From Haloarcula pellucida (GTDB taxonomy: Archaea > Halobacteriota > Halobacteria > Halobacteriales > Haloarculaceae): a stretch of 64,000 nt of DNA. Shown piece after piece: positions 50,435 through 59,690 of this stretch; the first letter of the stretch is position 1, and each line of letters begins with the position of its first letter. The notes under the pieces are model-generated. The model made no database searches, was not told the DNA's origin, and saw nothing but the letters and a program-made list of their open reading frames with translations. The stretch covers positions 3,987-67,986 of the forward strand of contig NZ_BMOU01000007.1 in NCBI RefSeq assembly GCF_014647235.1. Direction: 5' to 3'. Both the position numbers and the translations under genes were made by a program.

Positions 50435-52069
50435 ATGCGCGTTCTCGGTATCGAGGGTACCGCGTGGGCAGCCAGTGCTGCGCTGTTCGAGACTGACGAC
50501 CCGACCCGGGCAACCGACGACGAACACGTCTTCATCGAGAGCGACGCCTACCAACCCGAGAGCGGCGGCATCCACCCGCGCGAAGCCGCCGAACACATGG
50601 GCGAGGCGATTCCCGAGGTCGTCCAGACGGCCATCTCCCACGCCCGCGAACGGGCAGGTGGCGACGACCCACCGATCGACGCCGTGGCCTTCTCACGCGG
50701 GCCCGGTCTCGGTCCCTGTCTCCGCATCGTCGGCACCGCCGCCCGCGCCGTCGCCCAGCGGTTCGACGTCCCTCTCGTGGGTGTGAACCACATGGTCGCC
50801 CACCTCGAAGTCGGGCGCCACCGCTCCGGGTTCGAGTCGCCGGTCTGTCTGAACGCCTCCGGCGCGAACGCCCACTTGCTGGGCTACCGGAACGGCCGCT
50901 ACCGCGTGCTGGGCGAGACGATGGACACCGGCGTCGGCAACGCCATCGACAAGTTCACCCGGCACGTCGGCTGGCAACATCCCGGCGGTCCGAAGGTCGA
51001 ACGACACGCCCGCGACGGCGACTTTCACCCGCTTCCCTACGTCGTCAAGGGGATGGACTTCTCCTTTTCGGGCATCATGAGCGCCGCGAAGCAGGCCTCC
51101 GACGACGACGTGCCGGTCGAGGACGTCTGTCGCGGACTGGAGGAGACCATCTTCGCCATGCTGACCGAGGTCTCGGAGCGAGCGCTGTCGCTGACCGGCG
51201 CCGACGAACTGGTGCTGGGCGGCGGCGTCGGCCAGAACGACCGCCTCCAGCGGATGCTCCGGGAGATGTGCGACCAGCGCGGCGCCGACTTCTTCGCGCC
51301 CGAGAACCGCTTCCTGCGGGACAACGCCGGCATGATAGCCATCCTCGGCGCGAAGATGTACGCCGCCGGCGACACCCTCGCTATCGAGGAATCGGGTATC
51401 GACTCGAACTTCCGGCCCGACGACGTCGCGGTGTCGTGGCGCGGTCCCGAGGAGTCCGTCGACCGCGTGGTCGAGACGGAGACCGAGGTACAGGGCGCCG
51501 AGGCGACGGTCACCATCGAGGCCGACCGCGTCGTCAAGGACCGGGTCCCTCGAAGCTACCGCCATCCGGCGCTCGACGAACGGTTGCGAATCGAACGGAC
51601 CCGACAGGAGGCCCGTCTCACCAGCGAGGCCCGGCGACACGGCGTCCCGACGCCGCTGGTTCTGGACACCGACCCCGACGAGGCCCGACTCGTGTTCCAG
51701 CGCGTCGGTGACGCGGACCTGCGGGAGGCGCTGACCGCCGACACCGTGGCCGCCGTCGGCCGCTCCCTCGCACGAATTCACGACGCCGGGTTCGTCCACG
51801 GGGACCCGACCACTCGCAACGTACGAGTCGACACCGGCCGCGAGGACGGCCACGTCTTCCTCATCGACTTCGGACTGGGCTACTACACCGACGAACCCGA
51901 GGACCACGCGATGGACCTCCACGTCCTCGCCCAGTCGCTCTCGGGTACCGCCGACGACCCTGAGACATTGCTCGCCGCGGCCGAGGACGCCTACCGGGAA
52001 GAGAGCGACCACGCCGAGTCGGTCTTCGCCAGCCTCGACGACATCGAGGGCCGCGGTCGATACCAGTAA
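50435..52069 (+). CDS. Bifunctional tRNA t6A synthesis protein Kae1 fused to Bud32 kinase
   Basis: 544 residues. Kae1 part (1 to ~330): metal ligands His119 and His123 in VNHMVAHLE, LNASGANAHLLGYRNGRYRV, LGGGVGQNDRLQRML. It transfers threonylcarbamoyl to A37 of ANN-decoding tRNAs. Bud32 part (from ~340): kinase-like loop FVHGDPTTRNVRV and metal-binding LIDFGLGYYTDE. The fusion is typical of euryarchaea; both belong to the KEOPS complex. Confidence 0.96.
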   Translation: MRVLGIEGTAWAASAALFETDDPTRATDDEHVFIESDAYQPESGGIHPREAAEHMGEAIPEVVQTAISHARERAGGDDPPIDAVAFSRGPGLGPCLRIVGTAARAVAQRFDVPLVGVNHMVAHLEVGRHRSGFESPVCLNASGANAHLLGYRNGRYRVLGETMDTGVGNAIDKFTRHVGWQHPGGPKVERHARDGDFHPLPYVVKGMDFSFSGIMSAAKQASDDDVPVEDVCRGLEETIFAMLTEVSERALSLTGADELVLGGGVGQNDRLQRMLREMCDQRGADFFAPENRFLRDNAGMIAILGAKMYAAGDTLAIEESGIDSNFRPDDVAVSWRGPEESVDRVVETETEVQGAEATVTIEADRVVKDRVPRSYRHPALDERLRIERTRQEARLTSEARRHGVPTPLVLDTDPDEARLVFQRVGDADLREALTADTVAAVGRSLARIHDAGFVHGDPTTRNVRVDTGREDGHVFLIDFGLGYYTDEPEDHAMDLHVLAQSLSGTADDPETLLAAAEDAYREESDHAESVFASLDDIEGRGRYQ

Positions 52070-52107
52070 CCGGAACGCACACGGGCCCGCCAGTCCTCAC
52101 CCAGCGT

Positions 52108-52524
52108 ATGAACTACATCGCGTGGGCGGTACTCGCGCTCGTCGGCTACACGCTCGTCCCGCCGCTGGCGAAACTGGCGACGGCCGAGATCCCCAGCGAC
52201 GTGGTGCTTCTCATCTCCAACGGGATACTCGTCGTCGCCGCCATCGGCCTCGTGGTCGCCACCGACCTCTCGGTGGCGAAGTACCTCAGCCACGAGGACG
52301 CTATCTACGCCTACGGCGCCGGCATCGCGCTGACCGTCGGCATCATCGCGTACTACCGGGCGCTGGCGGCCGGCCCGGTCAGCGTCGTCGTCCCCATCTT
52401 CGGAATGTTCATCGCGACCAGTTCCGTCATCGGCATCCTCTTTCTGGAGGAGTCCCTGACGGCGCGGAAGGCCGCCGGCATCGGGCTGGCGGTACTCGCC
52501 GTGTATCTCACGTCCGTCGAGTGA
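52108..52524 (+). CDS. EamA/DMT-superfamily small membrane protein
   Basis: 138 residues, one EamA unit with about five spans: MNYIAWAVLALVGYTLVPPL, VVLLISNGILVVAAIGLVVA, GIALTVGIIAYYRALAAG, VSVVVPIFGMFIATSSVIGI, and GIGLAVLAVYLTS. Half the size of the ten-span transporters, so it likely dimerises. Substrate unknown. Confidence 0.85.
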   Translation: MNYIAWAVLALVGYTLVPPLAKLATAEIPSDVVLLISNGILVVAAIGLVVATDLSVAKYLSHEDAIYAYGAGIALTVGIIAYYRALAAGPVSVVVPIFGMFIATSSVIGILFLEESLTARKAAGIGLAVLAVYLTSVE

Positions 52525-52629
52525 CCACGCCGGGCGGTGGCCGGGAGAGGTCTCAGTGCCGCGAAGACGGGGGAGGCGTGCTATCGAACAGTCCGCCGAG
52601 CGAAGCGAGGCGGTTCACCGGCCGTTTTT

Positions 52630-52701
52630 CCATGTTTTTGCAAGGGGGGGTGTCCGCAGCGAACGAAGTGAGCGAGGACACCCATCGCAGTAAAAAGTGG
52701 G
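52630..52701. repeat. TTTTTGCA inverted-repeat element, copy 2
   Basis: Left arm CCATGTTTTTGCAA and right arm GCAGTAAAAAGTGG resemble the arms at 42098-42154. The interior contains TGTCC...GGACA and GCGAACGAAGTGAGCG (52659-52674). Located between the EamA gene and a small DUF5808-like gene. Confidence 0.5.
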
Positions 52702-52742
52702 TAGTGACAAACGACTTAACGTCGGGGTGAGTACACGGGCGT

Positions 52743-53021
52743 ATGGCAGACAAACCGCAGTCAGGGACCTTGTTTGGCGTGCCGTACAATTTCGAGCGAC
52801 CGAGCTTCAAGCGGTTAGTGTCGTCGTACTGGCAGCCCGGTGACGGGATGCTCGTCGAGAAACCGTTCGGCATCGGCTACACGCTGAACCTCGCCAACTG
52901 GCGGTCGTGGGTCGTCCTCCTCGTCGCCGGCGCCATGCTGTATCTCGAACGCAACAGCGGGTCCGAGGGCTTCGAGGACGAAGACGAGAAGGACGAACCC
53001 GTCGAAGTCGTCGTCGACTGA
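52743..53021 (+). CDS. DUF5808-like small membrane protein
   Basis: 92 residues. MADKPQSGTLFGVPYNFERP, then VEKPFGIGYTLNLANWRSWV resembles the DUF5808 pattern. One span follows (WVVLLVAGAMLYL), then a very acidic tail (EGFEDEDEKDEPVEVVVD). Function unknown. Confidence 0.8.
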   Translation: MADKPQSGTLFGVPYNFERPSFKRLVSSYWQPGDGMLVEKPFGIGYTLNLANWRSWVVLLVAGAMLYLERNSGSEGFEDEDEKDEPVEVVVD

Positions 53022-53092
53022 GACAGCGTCGACCGACAGCGGTCCACACGACGGACCGACGCTTCTTTTGTCGCCGCCCGCCCTGTCCCGGT

Positions 53093-53764
53093 ATGCTCAA
53101 TTTCGTGACGACCAACCCCGGGAAGGTCCGGGAGGCCACCGAGTATCTGGACGACGAGGTGGTTCAGTTCGACTTCGACTACCCCGAGATTCAGGCCGAC
53201 GATCTGGGGGCGGTCGCGGCCCACGGCGCACGGTCGGCATACCGAGCCGCCGACGGGCCGGTCATCGTCGACGACGCCGGCCTGTTCATCGATACCTTCG
53301 ACGGCTTCCCCGGTCCGTACTCCTCGTACGTCGAGGACACCGTCGGCGTCGAGGGCGTCTGGCGGATGACCGAACCCGAAGACGACCACGCCGCCGCGTT
53401 CAAGACGGTCATCGCCTACTGCGACGGCGGGGACTTCGCGGCGACGCCGGAACCGGGCGGGGTCGACCGTGGGGAGAGCGCGCCGGACGAGCGCCGGGGA
53501 CAGGACCTCGCCAGCGACGAGCGCGGGGCCGCGACCACCGACGAGCAGGTGCAAGGCGGCGAGGAGTCGCTCCCGGTCAAGTTGTTCGAGGGGCGTGTTC
53601 CCGGCGAAATCGTCGCGCCGCGCGGTGACGGCGGGTTCGGGTTCGACCCCATCTTCGAACACGACGGTACGACGTTCGCCGAGATGAGCACCGAGGAGAA
53701 AAACGCCGTCTCCCACCGCGGGCGGGCGCTGGCGAAGTTCGCGGAGTGGTACGCCGAGCGATGA
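53093..53764 (+). CDS. Non-canonical purine NTP pyrophosphatase (ITPase/RdgB) with inserted segment
   Basis: 223 residues. Removes ITP/XTP/dITP. MLNFVTTNPGKVREATEYLD (TxNxxK), VIVDDAGLFIDTFDGFPGPY (metal and base pocket), GDGGFGFDPIFEHDG, and the SHRGRALAKF C terminus. Between FKTVIAYCDG and LPVKLFEGRVPGEI about 40 hydrophilic residues are inserted (for example GGVDRGESAPDERRG), where relatives have a short turn. The frame is intact and the core motifs are unbroken. Confidence 0.9.
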   Translation: MLNFVTTNPGKVREATEYLDDEVVQFDFDYPEIQADDLGAVAAHGARSAYRAADGPVIVDDAGLFIDTFDGFPGPYSSYVEDTVGVEGVWRMTEPEDDHAAAFKTVIAYCDGGDFAATPEPGGVDRGESAPDERRGQDLASDERGAATTDEQVQGGEESLPVKLFEGRVPGEIVAPRGDGGFGFDPIFEHDGTTFAEMSTEEKNAVSHRGRALAKFAEWYAER

Positions 53765-53876
53765 GCGAGGCGTACGTCGAAAGACGCGACTGCGTCTTTC
53801 GGAAGTTGCACCGACGGCGCGAAGCGACGGCGGTACACCCCAAACGACCGGACGGGCGTGAGGGGAACGCCGATCG

Positions 53877-54647
53877 ATGAGCGAACGCGGCACGGCCCTG
53901 ATTACGGGGGCGTCGGCGGGCATCGGCGAAGCGCTGGCTCGCGAGTTCGCCGGCCACGGCCACGACGTGGTGCTGGTGGCCCGGCGAGAGGAGCGCCTCG
54001 AATCGCTGGCCGCCGACCTCGAACGCGAGGGCGTGGCTGCCGAAACGGTCGCGATGGACCTCGACAGCGCCTCGGCGGCCGAGGAGCTACACGAGACAGT
54101 CACCGAGCGCGGCCTCGACGTCGATATCCTCGTCAACAACGTCGGCGTCGGCACCTACGGGCCGTTCGCCGAGAGCGACCTCGACGCCGAGCGCACCCAG
54201 TTGCGACTGAACGTCGTCTTGCCCGTCGAACTCACCCGACTGTTCCTCGACGAGTTCGACGGCGGCGGGAAGGTGTTGAACGTCGGCTCTGTCGCCGGGT
54301 TCCAGCCGGGACCGAACCTCGCGGGCTACTACGCCAGCAAGGCCTACGTCAACAGTTTCACCGAGGCTATCGCCGCGGAGTTGCGCGACGAGGTGGCCGT
54401 GACCCTGCTGTGTCCCGGCCCCGTCGACACCGAGTTCCAGTCCCGGGCCGGGATGGGCGACTCGGCGGTCGGTCGCCTCACCTCGAACACGCCCGAGGCC
54501 GTCGCCGAATCGTCCTACGAGGGGTTGATGGCCGGCGAGACGGTCGTGGTCCCGAGTCGGGCGATGCGGGTCGTGGATCTGCTGGGACGGGTGACGCCGC
54601 GGCCAGTCGTCCGCCGGGTCGCGGCGTGGGTCAACGGTGGGCGCTGA
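53877..54647 (+). CDS. Short-chain dehydrogenase/reductase
   Basis: 256 residues. Rossmann motif [26 protein letters not shown] (NNxG), the catalytic Ser in [10 protein letters not shown] and Tyr-Lys in [16 protein letters not shown] is likely (ARREER after strand 2). Resembles the DltE/YqjQ-type ketoreductases; substrate unknown. Confidence 0.9.
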   Translation: MSERGTALITGASAGIGEALAREFAGHGHDVVLVARREERLESLAADLEREGVAAETVAMDLDSASAAEELHETVTERGLDVDILVNNVGVGTYGPFAESDLDAERTQLRLNVVLPVELTRLFLDEFDGGGKVLNVGSVAGFQPGPNLAGYYASKAYVNSFTEAIAAELRDEVAVTLLCPGPVDTEFQSRAGMGDSAVGRLTSNTPEAVAESSYEGLMAGETVVVPSRAMRVVDLLGRVTPRPVVRRVAAWVNGGR

Positions 54648-54778
54648 ATCTCACGACTGAAAGCCGAGTCAGACAGGCGTGGTTCCCGTGGCAGAGCGGC
54701 CGTCCAGCCGACAGTCCCCTTTTCGAATTTCGAGAACGGCGCCGTGTATTGAAATACCGTACTGGCAAATACCGGCGT

Positions 54779-56476
54779 ATGTCGAACACGTTCATCCGAC
54801 GGTACAAGGGACTGATACGCAGGTCGCTCGACGTGTTCGGAGTCGCTGGCTCCGTCGAGCGGAAGGTACTGGCGGCCGTTGGCCTCCAGTTTGCGGCCTC
54901 GGTCGCACTCGCCGCCGTCGCGTTCCTCCTGAACGGTGTCGCACAGGTCGCTCTCACCGGACTGCTACTGACGGGCGCGACGGTGGCCTTCGCCAATACG
55001 GTGTTCATCACCCGCGAGGACTTCGTCGACCCGGTCGTCACGCTCTCGGAGCGTGCGGACCGCATCGCCGACGGTGAGGTCGACGTCGACGTGCCAGACA
55101 GCGACCGCGAGGACGAGGTAGCGAGTCTACTGGCCTCCTTCGTCGCCATGCAATCGTCGCTGGAGACGGTGTCCCGGCAGGCCGACGCGCTCTCGCGGCA
55201 GGCGTTCGACGACCCGGTCATGGACGAGGACGTCCCCGGCACCTTCGGGGAGTCACTGGACCGGATGGCGACCAACGTAGACGAGTACACGACCGAACTC
55301 CAGCAGATGACCGAGGACCTCGAACGCCGGTCTGCGGCGCTCTCGGAACTGGTGACGGCCTTCGGCGACGCGGCAGAGCAGGCGAAGACTGGTGATTTGA
55401 CCGCGACTATCGACGCCGAGTTCGACGACGTCGACGAGGAGTTCCAGCGAGTCGTCGCCGATTACAACGACCTCGTGACGACGCTCGCCGACACCGTCGG
55501 CGAGGTGACCGCCTTCGCCGACGAGGTGGCCGAGACCAGCGACAGCGTCACCGAGAGCGTCGCCGAGATAGACCGGGCCAGCGACGAGATAGCCCGCTCG
55601 GTGCAGGAGATCTCCGCGGGCGCGAGCCAGCAGTCCGACCGTCACGACCGGGTCGCCGAGGACATGAACACGCTGTCGGCGACCGTCGAGGAGATAGCGG
55701 CCACCGCCGACGACGCCGCCCAGACGGCCGAACGGGCCGCGGCCCGTGGGCGGGAGGGTCGCGAGGAGGCCGCCGACGCGATCGAGGAACTGGAGACGAT
55801 GACGGGCCGCATCGACGACATCGCCACGTCGGTCGACGGCCTCGTCGAGCAGATCGCCGAGATAGACGAGGTGGTCGACCTCATCACCGACGTGGCCGAG
55901 CAGACGAACATGCTGGCGCTGAACGCCTCCATCGAGGCGGCGCGGGCCGACGCCGAGGGCGACGGGTTCGCCGTCGTCGCCGACGAGGTGAAGTCACTGG
56001 CCGAGGAGACGCGCGACGCGGCAGCCGACGTCTCCGAGCGTATCGAGGCGGTCCAGACGGCCGCCAACGAGACGGTGAGCGACGTGGAAGCGACGAACGA
56101 GCGAGTCGCCGACAGCACCGACACCATCGAGTCGACGCTGCGGGACTTCGAGGACATCGTCGACGTGGTCGGCGAGGTCAACGACGCCATCCAGGAGATC
56201 TCCGACGCGACCGCCCAGCAGGCCGAAACGACACAGGAAGTCGTCGCGGCGGTCGACGAGGTAGCGGCCGTAAGCGACCAGACGAAGGCGGAGGCCGAGT
56301 CCGTCGCCGCCGCGACCCAGCAACAGACCGCGAGCATCTCCGAGGTGACCGACGAGGTCCGTTCCGTCGCCGACCGAACCGACGACCTGTACGACCTGCT
56401 GACGGCATTCGAGGTCGGCGACGGCGCTGCGAACCGGCAACGGGTGACGGCTGTCGCGTCGAGCGCCGACGACTAG
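54779..56476 (+). CDS. Methyl-accepting chemotaxis transducer (Htr family)
   Basis: 565 residues from ATG 54779 ([20 protein letters not shown]). Two membrane spans ([21 protein letters not shown] and [20 protein letters not shown]) are separated by only a few residues, so there is no extracellular sensor domain. Two HAMP domains follow (about 85-140 and 180-235), then a long signalling coiled coil whose hairpin tip reads [20 protein letters not shown]. Sensing must come from the membrane, the cytoplasm or a partner protein; none is adjacent. The stop shares CTAG with the convergent PIN-like gene. Confidence 0.93.
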   Translation: MSNTFIRRYKGLIRRSLDVFGVAGSVERKVLAAVGLQFAASVALAAVAFLLNGVAQVALTGLLLTGATVAFANTVFITREDFVDPVVTLSERADRIADGEVDVDVPDSDREDEVASLLASFVAMQSSLETVSRQADALSRQAFDDPVMDEDVPGTFGESLDRMATNVDEYTTELQQMTEDLERRSAALSELVTAFGDAAEQAKTGDLTATIDAEFDDVDEEFQRVVADYNDLVTTLADTVGEVTAFADEVAETSDSVTESVAEIDRASDEIARSVQEISAGASQQSDRHDRVAEDMNTLSATVEEIAATADDAAQTAERAAARGREGREEAADAIEELETMTGRIDDIATSVDGLVEQIAEIDEVVDLITDVAEQTNMLALNASIEAARADAEGDGFAVVADEVKSLAEETRDAAADVSERIEAVQTAANETVSDVEATNERVADSTDTIESTLRDFEDIVDVVGEVNDAIQEISDATAQQAETTQEVVAAVDEVAAVSDQTKAEAESVAAATQQQTASISEVTDEVRSVADRTDDLYDLLTAFEVGDGAANRQRVTAVASSADD

Positions 56477-56949
56477 GCCCGCGGGTCCCGGTCGGGACCG
56501 GGATACTCGCCGCCTTCGACGGCCTCGTACAGCGATGCCGGGTCGAACAGGCGGGCGAACGCGTCGGGCGACCGGACGCTCACCGGCATGTGTGGCTGAA
56601 GCGAGAGCCCGGCCTTCGCGCTCCGGAGACTCTCCTCGTAGGTGAGTAGGTGCGCTGCGTCGCCGCGATAGGCGGAGGCCAGCGCCGGGTGGTCGTCCTC
56701 GGGGTGTTCGACCGCTTCGCGTTCGCGCTCGATTCGCTCGCGCCACGCGTCTGCGAGCGAGGCGTCGCTCAGGTCCCGAATCACGGCCTCGCCGTCGTCC
56801 AGTAGCGGGTCGCTGGCGACGAGGGTGACCCACGAGTGTCGCCGGACGTGGTCGAGTGCATCGCGGGCAGGGTTGTCGTCACCACAGAGTACGTCCGCCG
56901 CGAGGACGTCGGCGTCGGCGACGACGCGGGCAGGCGCGGCCTCAGTCAT
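56473..56949 (-). CDS. PIN-like domain protein (possible toxin or RNase)
   Basis: 158 residues from ATG 56949 ([20 protein letters not shown]). The acidic start [35 protein letters not shown], and [20 protein letters not shown] place Asp/Glu residues as in PIN nucleases. The sequence is divergent. It overlaps by eight bases the end of an upstream 34-codon gene, a toxin-antitoxin-like arrangement. Activity is not established. Confidence 0.7.
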   Translation of the reverse strand: MTEAAPARVVADADVLAADVLCGDDNPARDALDHVRRHSWVTLVASDPLLDDGEAVIRDLSDASLADAWRERIEREREAVEHPEDDHPALASAYRGDAAHLLTYEESLRSAKAGLSLQPHMPVSVRSPDAFARLFDPASLYEAVEGGEYPGPDRDPRA

Positions 56950-57046
56950 CGTCGGCCTCCCCGCGGTGTGCCCGGAGTCGCTCTCGCACCGCGTCGACGC
57001 TCGTCTCGTGTGCCCGCGCTCGCTCGAACAGGTCAGCCCAACTCAT
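56942..57046 (-). CDS. 34-residue protein coupled to the PIN-like gene
   Basis: ATG 57046 opens MSWADLFERARAHETSVDAV, then [14 protein letters not shown] and TGA at 56942. Amphipathic helix with an acidic end. Its last codons overlap the start of the PIN-like gene (ATGACTGA), so translation is coupled. It is a candidate antitoxin or regulatory subunit; too short for confident family assignment. Confidence 0.6.
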   Translation of the reverse strand: MSWADLFERARAHETSVDAVRERLRAHRGEADDD

Positions 57047-57254
57047 GCGTGAGGGAACGACGGGCAAGGGAAAAAGCCGTGTCGTGTGCCGTCCGTCTGA
57101 CGGGAGTTTATATCGGACGGGACTCTCCCCTCGATACGGGCGCGCAACGGCAATCTACACGCTGCTTGCGTGCTTGCAGCGCATCCCATCCTCCCGGCGC
57201 GCGCCCGGACACCGCACCCCCTTTCCGTTCTCGACCGAACCAGTCCGGACAGCT

Positions 57255-57914
57255 TCAGGTCCCGCCCTTGAGCGACGCCCGAACGTCGTCGAGGCCGTCG
57301 GGTGCAGCCATCACGGCGACGCTGTCGCCGGCCTCGATGACCGTCTGCGGGAGCGGAATCGTCATCGGTTCGTGGCTGCTGCCGTGGGCGTAGATGTGGG
57401 CGTCGCCCGGCAACTCCACCTCGACGACGCGCTTCCCGATGACCGGCGAGCCCTCGGGCACCTCGACGCTGGCGATAGACAGGCGTTCGGTCAGGTCCGC
57501 GAGGACGTTGAAGTCCCCGCCCAGCAGTGCCGTCTTTGCGCCGGCAGCGCCGAGACGTTCGGGGTAGATTATCTCGTCGACGTCGGCGGCGTACTTCTCG
57601 TAAATCTCCTCGCGGTAGTCGGCGTCGATGCGGAGGACGGTCCGACAGCCGTGTTCCTTGCCGATCATACAGGCCGTGAAGTTCGTGTTGAGGTCCCCGG
57701 TGAGGCCGCCGATGGCGTCGGCGGTGTCGATGCCGGCTTCTTCTAAGACCGACTCCTCGCTGCCGTCGCCGGCGACGACGGTGAACCCGTCGTCTCTGGC
57801 CCGGTCGACTTTCTCCGGTTCCCGTTCGACGATGACGACGTTGTGGCCTTCGCTCTGGAGGATGCGTGCGGTGCGGGTGCCGACGCGACCGTACCCGACG
57901 ATGACGAACTTCAT
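57255..57914 (-). CDS. TrkA-family potassium uptake regulatory protein (RCK domains)
   Basis: 219 residues. TrkA-N/RCK_N: MKFVIVGYGRVGTRTARILQ with GxGxxG, then VVIVEREPEKVDRARDDGFT, ADAIGGLTGDLNTNFTACMI. TrkA-C/RCK_C from about 145 (RLSIASVEVPEGSPVIGKRV). NAD(H)-binding regulator of a Trk/Ktr potassium channel; the membrane subunit is not in this window. Confidence 0.9.
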   Translation of the reverse strand: MKFVIVGYGRVGTRTARILQSEGHNVVIVEREPEKVDRARDDGFTVVAGDGSEESVLEEAGIDTADAIGGLTGDLNTNFTACMIGKEHGCRTVLRIDADYREEIYEKYAADVDEIIYPERLGAAGAKTALLGGDFNVLADLTERLSIASVEVPEGSPVIGKRVVEVELPGDAHIYAHGSSHEPMTIPLPQTVIEAGDSVAVMAAPDGLDDVRASLKGGT

Positions 57915-57965
57915 GGCGCGGGGTACGACAGCCAGGGATAAAAATGTGAACGTGTGACAGGGGCG

Positions 57966-59510
57966 TCAGCCGGCGGTTTCGTTGGCGACGGTGACGTTCC
58001 CCGCGTCGGTCACTGGCTGGCCGTCGGTCACGTAGGGACCGTCGTCGTCACCGGCGCTCGTGACGAAGTCGTACGTCTCGTCGTCCGTCGTCTCCAGATG
58101 CGGCATCGCGATGAGCGTCTGATTCTCGGTCAGAGTCGGCTCTTCGAACCCGACGCCGGGCACGTCGAACAGTTCGACGGTCACCTCGTCGTACTCGCCG
58201 GGTTCGAGGTACTCGGAGACGCCGATGACGCTCCCGACGACGTTGCCCTCCAGCAGGCTACTGTCGTGGACGACGACGTAGCCGCCCTCGGAGACGGAGA
58301 CGTCGGTCACGACGACGCTCGTGCCCTCGGACGTCTGGTCGTCGAAGGTCACGCTGCCGGTCGGTGCGGCCGTCTCGTTCTCGTCCGTCTCGTTGTCGAC
58401 GGGCGTCTCCGTCTCGTTGTCGTCCGCGCCGGCGACAGTGACGTTCGCGGCGTCGACCACGGGTTGACCGTCGGCGAGGAACGGGCCGTCGTCGGCACCG
58501 TCGCTGGCGACGAAGTCGTACGTCTCGTCACCCGTCGTCTCGTTGTGCGGCATCGCGATGAACGTCCCGTCTTCGGTCAGTGCCGTCTCGTTGAACTCGG
58601 CGCCCTCGACGTCGAACAGCGTGACCGTGACGTTCTCGTACTCGCCCGCTTCGAGGTACTCCGAGACGCCGACGACGCTCCCGACGACGTTGCCATCTAG
58701 CAGGCTACTGTCGTGAATCGTCACGTATCCGTCGCTCGGCACGACCAGTTCGTCGACGGTGACGGTCGTGCCGTCGGACTCCTGATCGTTCATCACGACC
58801 GAGGCGGTCTCCGGCCCCGGCTCTTCGACGGTAATCTCGGCGAACTGACCATCGTCGCGGGTGAACACGCTATGGACGTACGTGCCGGGCGAGGCACCCT
58901 CCGTCGAGACGTTGAACGTCACGTCCTCGTCGTCCTCGTCGTCGATAGTGACCGACTGCGTCTCGACCAGCGAGCCGGCGAGCCAGAACGAGACGTTCTG
59001 CGTGGTGTCGAAGTCGTTCGGGTTCTCCAGTTCGACGTCGACGGTGACCGTGTCACCGGCCTCGACGGTGTCGGGCGCGTCGAAGTCCTCGATAGTGAAC
59101 GACTCCGAGACGACGAGTTCGGCCGTCTGTCCGTTCGAGCGGGTGAACACGCCGTGGCGGTAGTCACCGGGGTCGAGTCCCTCCGTGTCGGCGCTGAACG
59201 TGACGACTTGGCTCTCGCCGGGTTCGAGCGTGAGGACCGCCCGGTCGGCGACGGCACCACCGACTCGGAACTCGACCGGTTGCGTGCCGCGCTGGGCGCC
59301 GTCGTTGGTCACCTCCGCGGTGACAGTGACGGTCGACCCGGGTGCAGCGCTCTCGGGAGCCGACAGGATATCGACGGTGAACGACGCCGATTGGGCTGTC
59401 GGCCCGTCCTGTTGTTGTGGTGTTACTCCGGGGACGGCGGCGACTTGCGTGGCGACCGCGCCGGTGGCTATCAATGCGAGCAATACGGCGAGCGTTCTGG
59501 ATCGTATCAT
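57966..59510 (-). CDS. Secreted surface protein with CARDB-like and two DUF7282-like domains
   Basis: 514 residues. Sec signal (IRSRTLAVLLALIATGAVAT). Two CARDB-like immunoglobulin repeats at ~45-260 (SAAPGSTVTVTAEVTNDGAQ, VEAGDTVTVDVELENPNDFD). Two DUF7282-like domains follow, each with VVMNDQESDGTTVTV / VTFDDQTSEGTSVVV, GYVxxHDSSLLxGNVVGS and GVSEYLE. A Thr/Glu/Asn spacer separates them (TETPVDNETDENETAAP). No membrane anchor at the C terminus. Paralogue of the next gene. Confidence 0.82.
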   Translation of the reverse strand: MIRSRTLAVLLALIATGAVATQVAAVPGVTPQQQDGPTAQSASFTVDILSAPESAAPGSTVTVTAEVTNDGAQRGTQPVEFRVGGAVADRAVLTLEPGESQVVTFSADTEGLDPGDYRHGVFTRSNGQTAELVVSESFTIEDFDAPDTVEAGDTVTVDVELENPNDFDTTQNVSFWLAGSLVETQSVTIDDEDDEDVTFNVSTEGASPGTYVHSVFTRDDGQFAEITVEEPGPETASVVMNDQESDGTTVTVDELVVPSDGYVTIHDSSLLDGNVVGSVVGVSEYLEAGEYENVTVTLFDVEGAEFNETALTEDGTFIAMPHNETTGDETYDFVASDGADDGPFLADGQPVVDAANVTVAGADDNETETPVDNETDENETAAPTGSVTFDDQTSEGTSVVVTDVSVSEGGYVVVHDSSLLEGNVVGSVIGVSEYLEPGEYDEVTVELFDVPGVGFEEPTLTENQTLIAMPHLETTDDETYDFVTSAGDDDGPYVTDGQPVTDAGNVTVANETAG

Positions 59511-59690
59511 GGCTTAATTCGTGTCGTCAGTGGGCCGACGACGCGAACGATGGGTAGGAAGGAGCGCCGATAAACGGCTCAGACAGTTCAGAATCGAAGG
59601 TGCGGCCAACCGATTGCTAAGGCAGAGTTAGCGAAAGAAAGACGAGCTTTGTCCGTGAGTCGCCGTCGGCGTGTCGCGGGAGGTCCGGTA

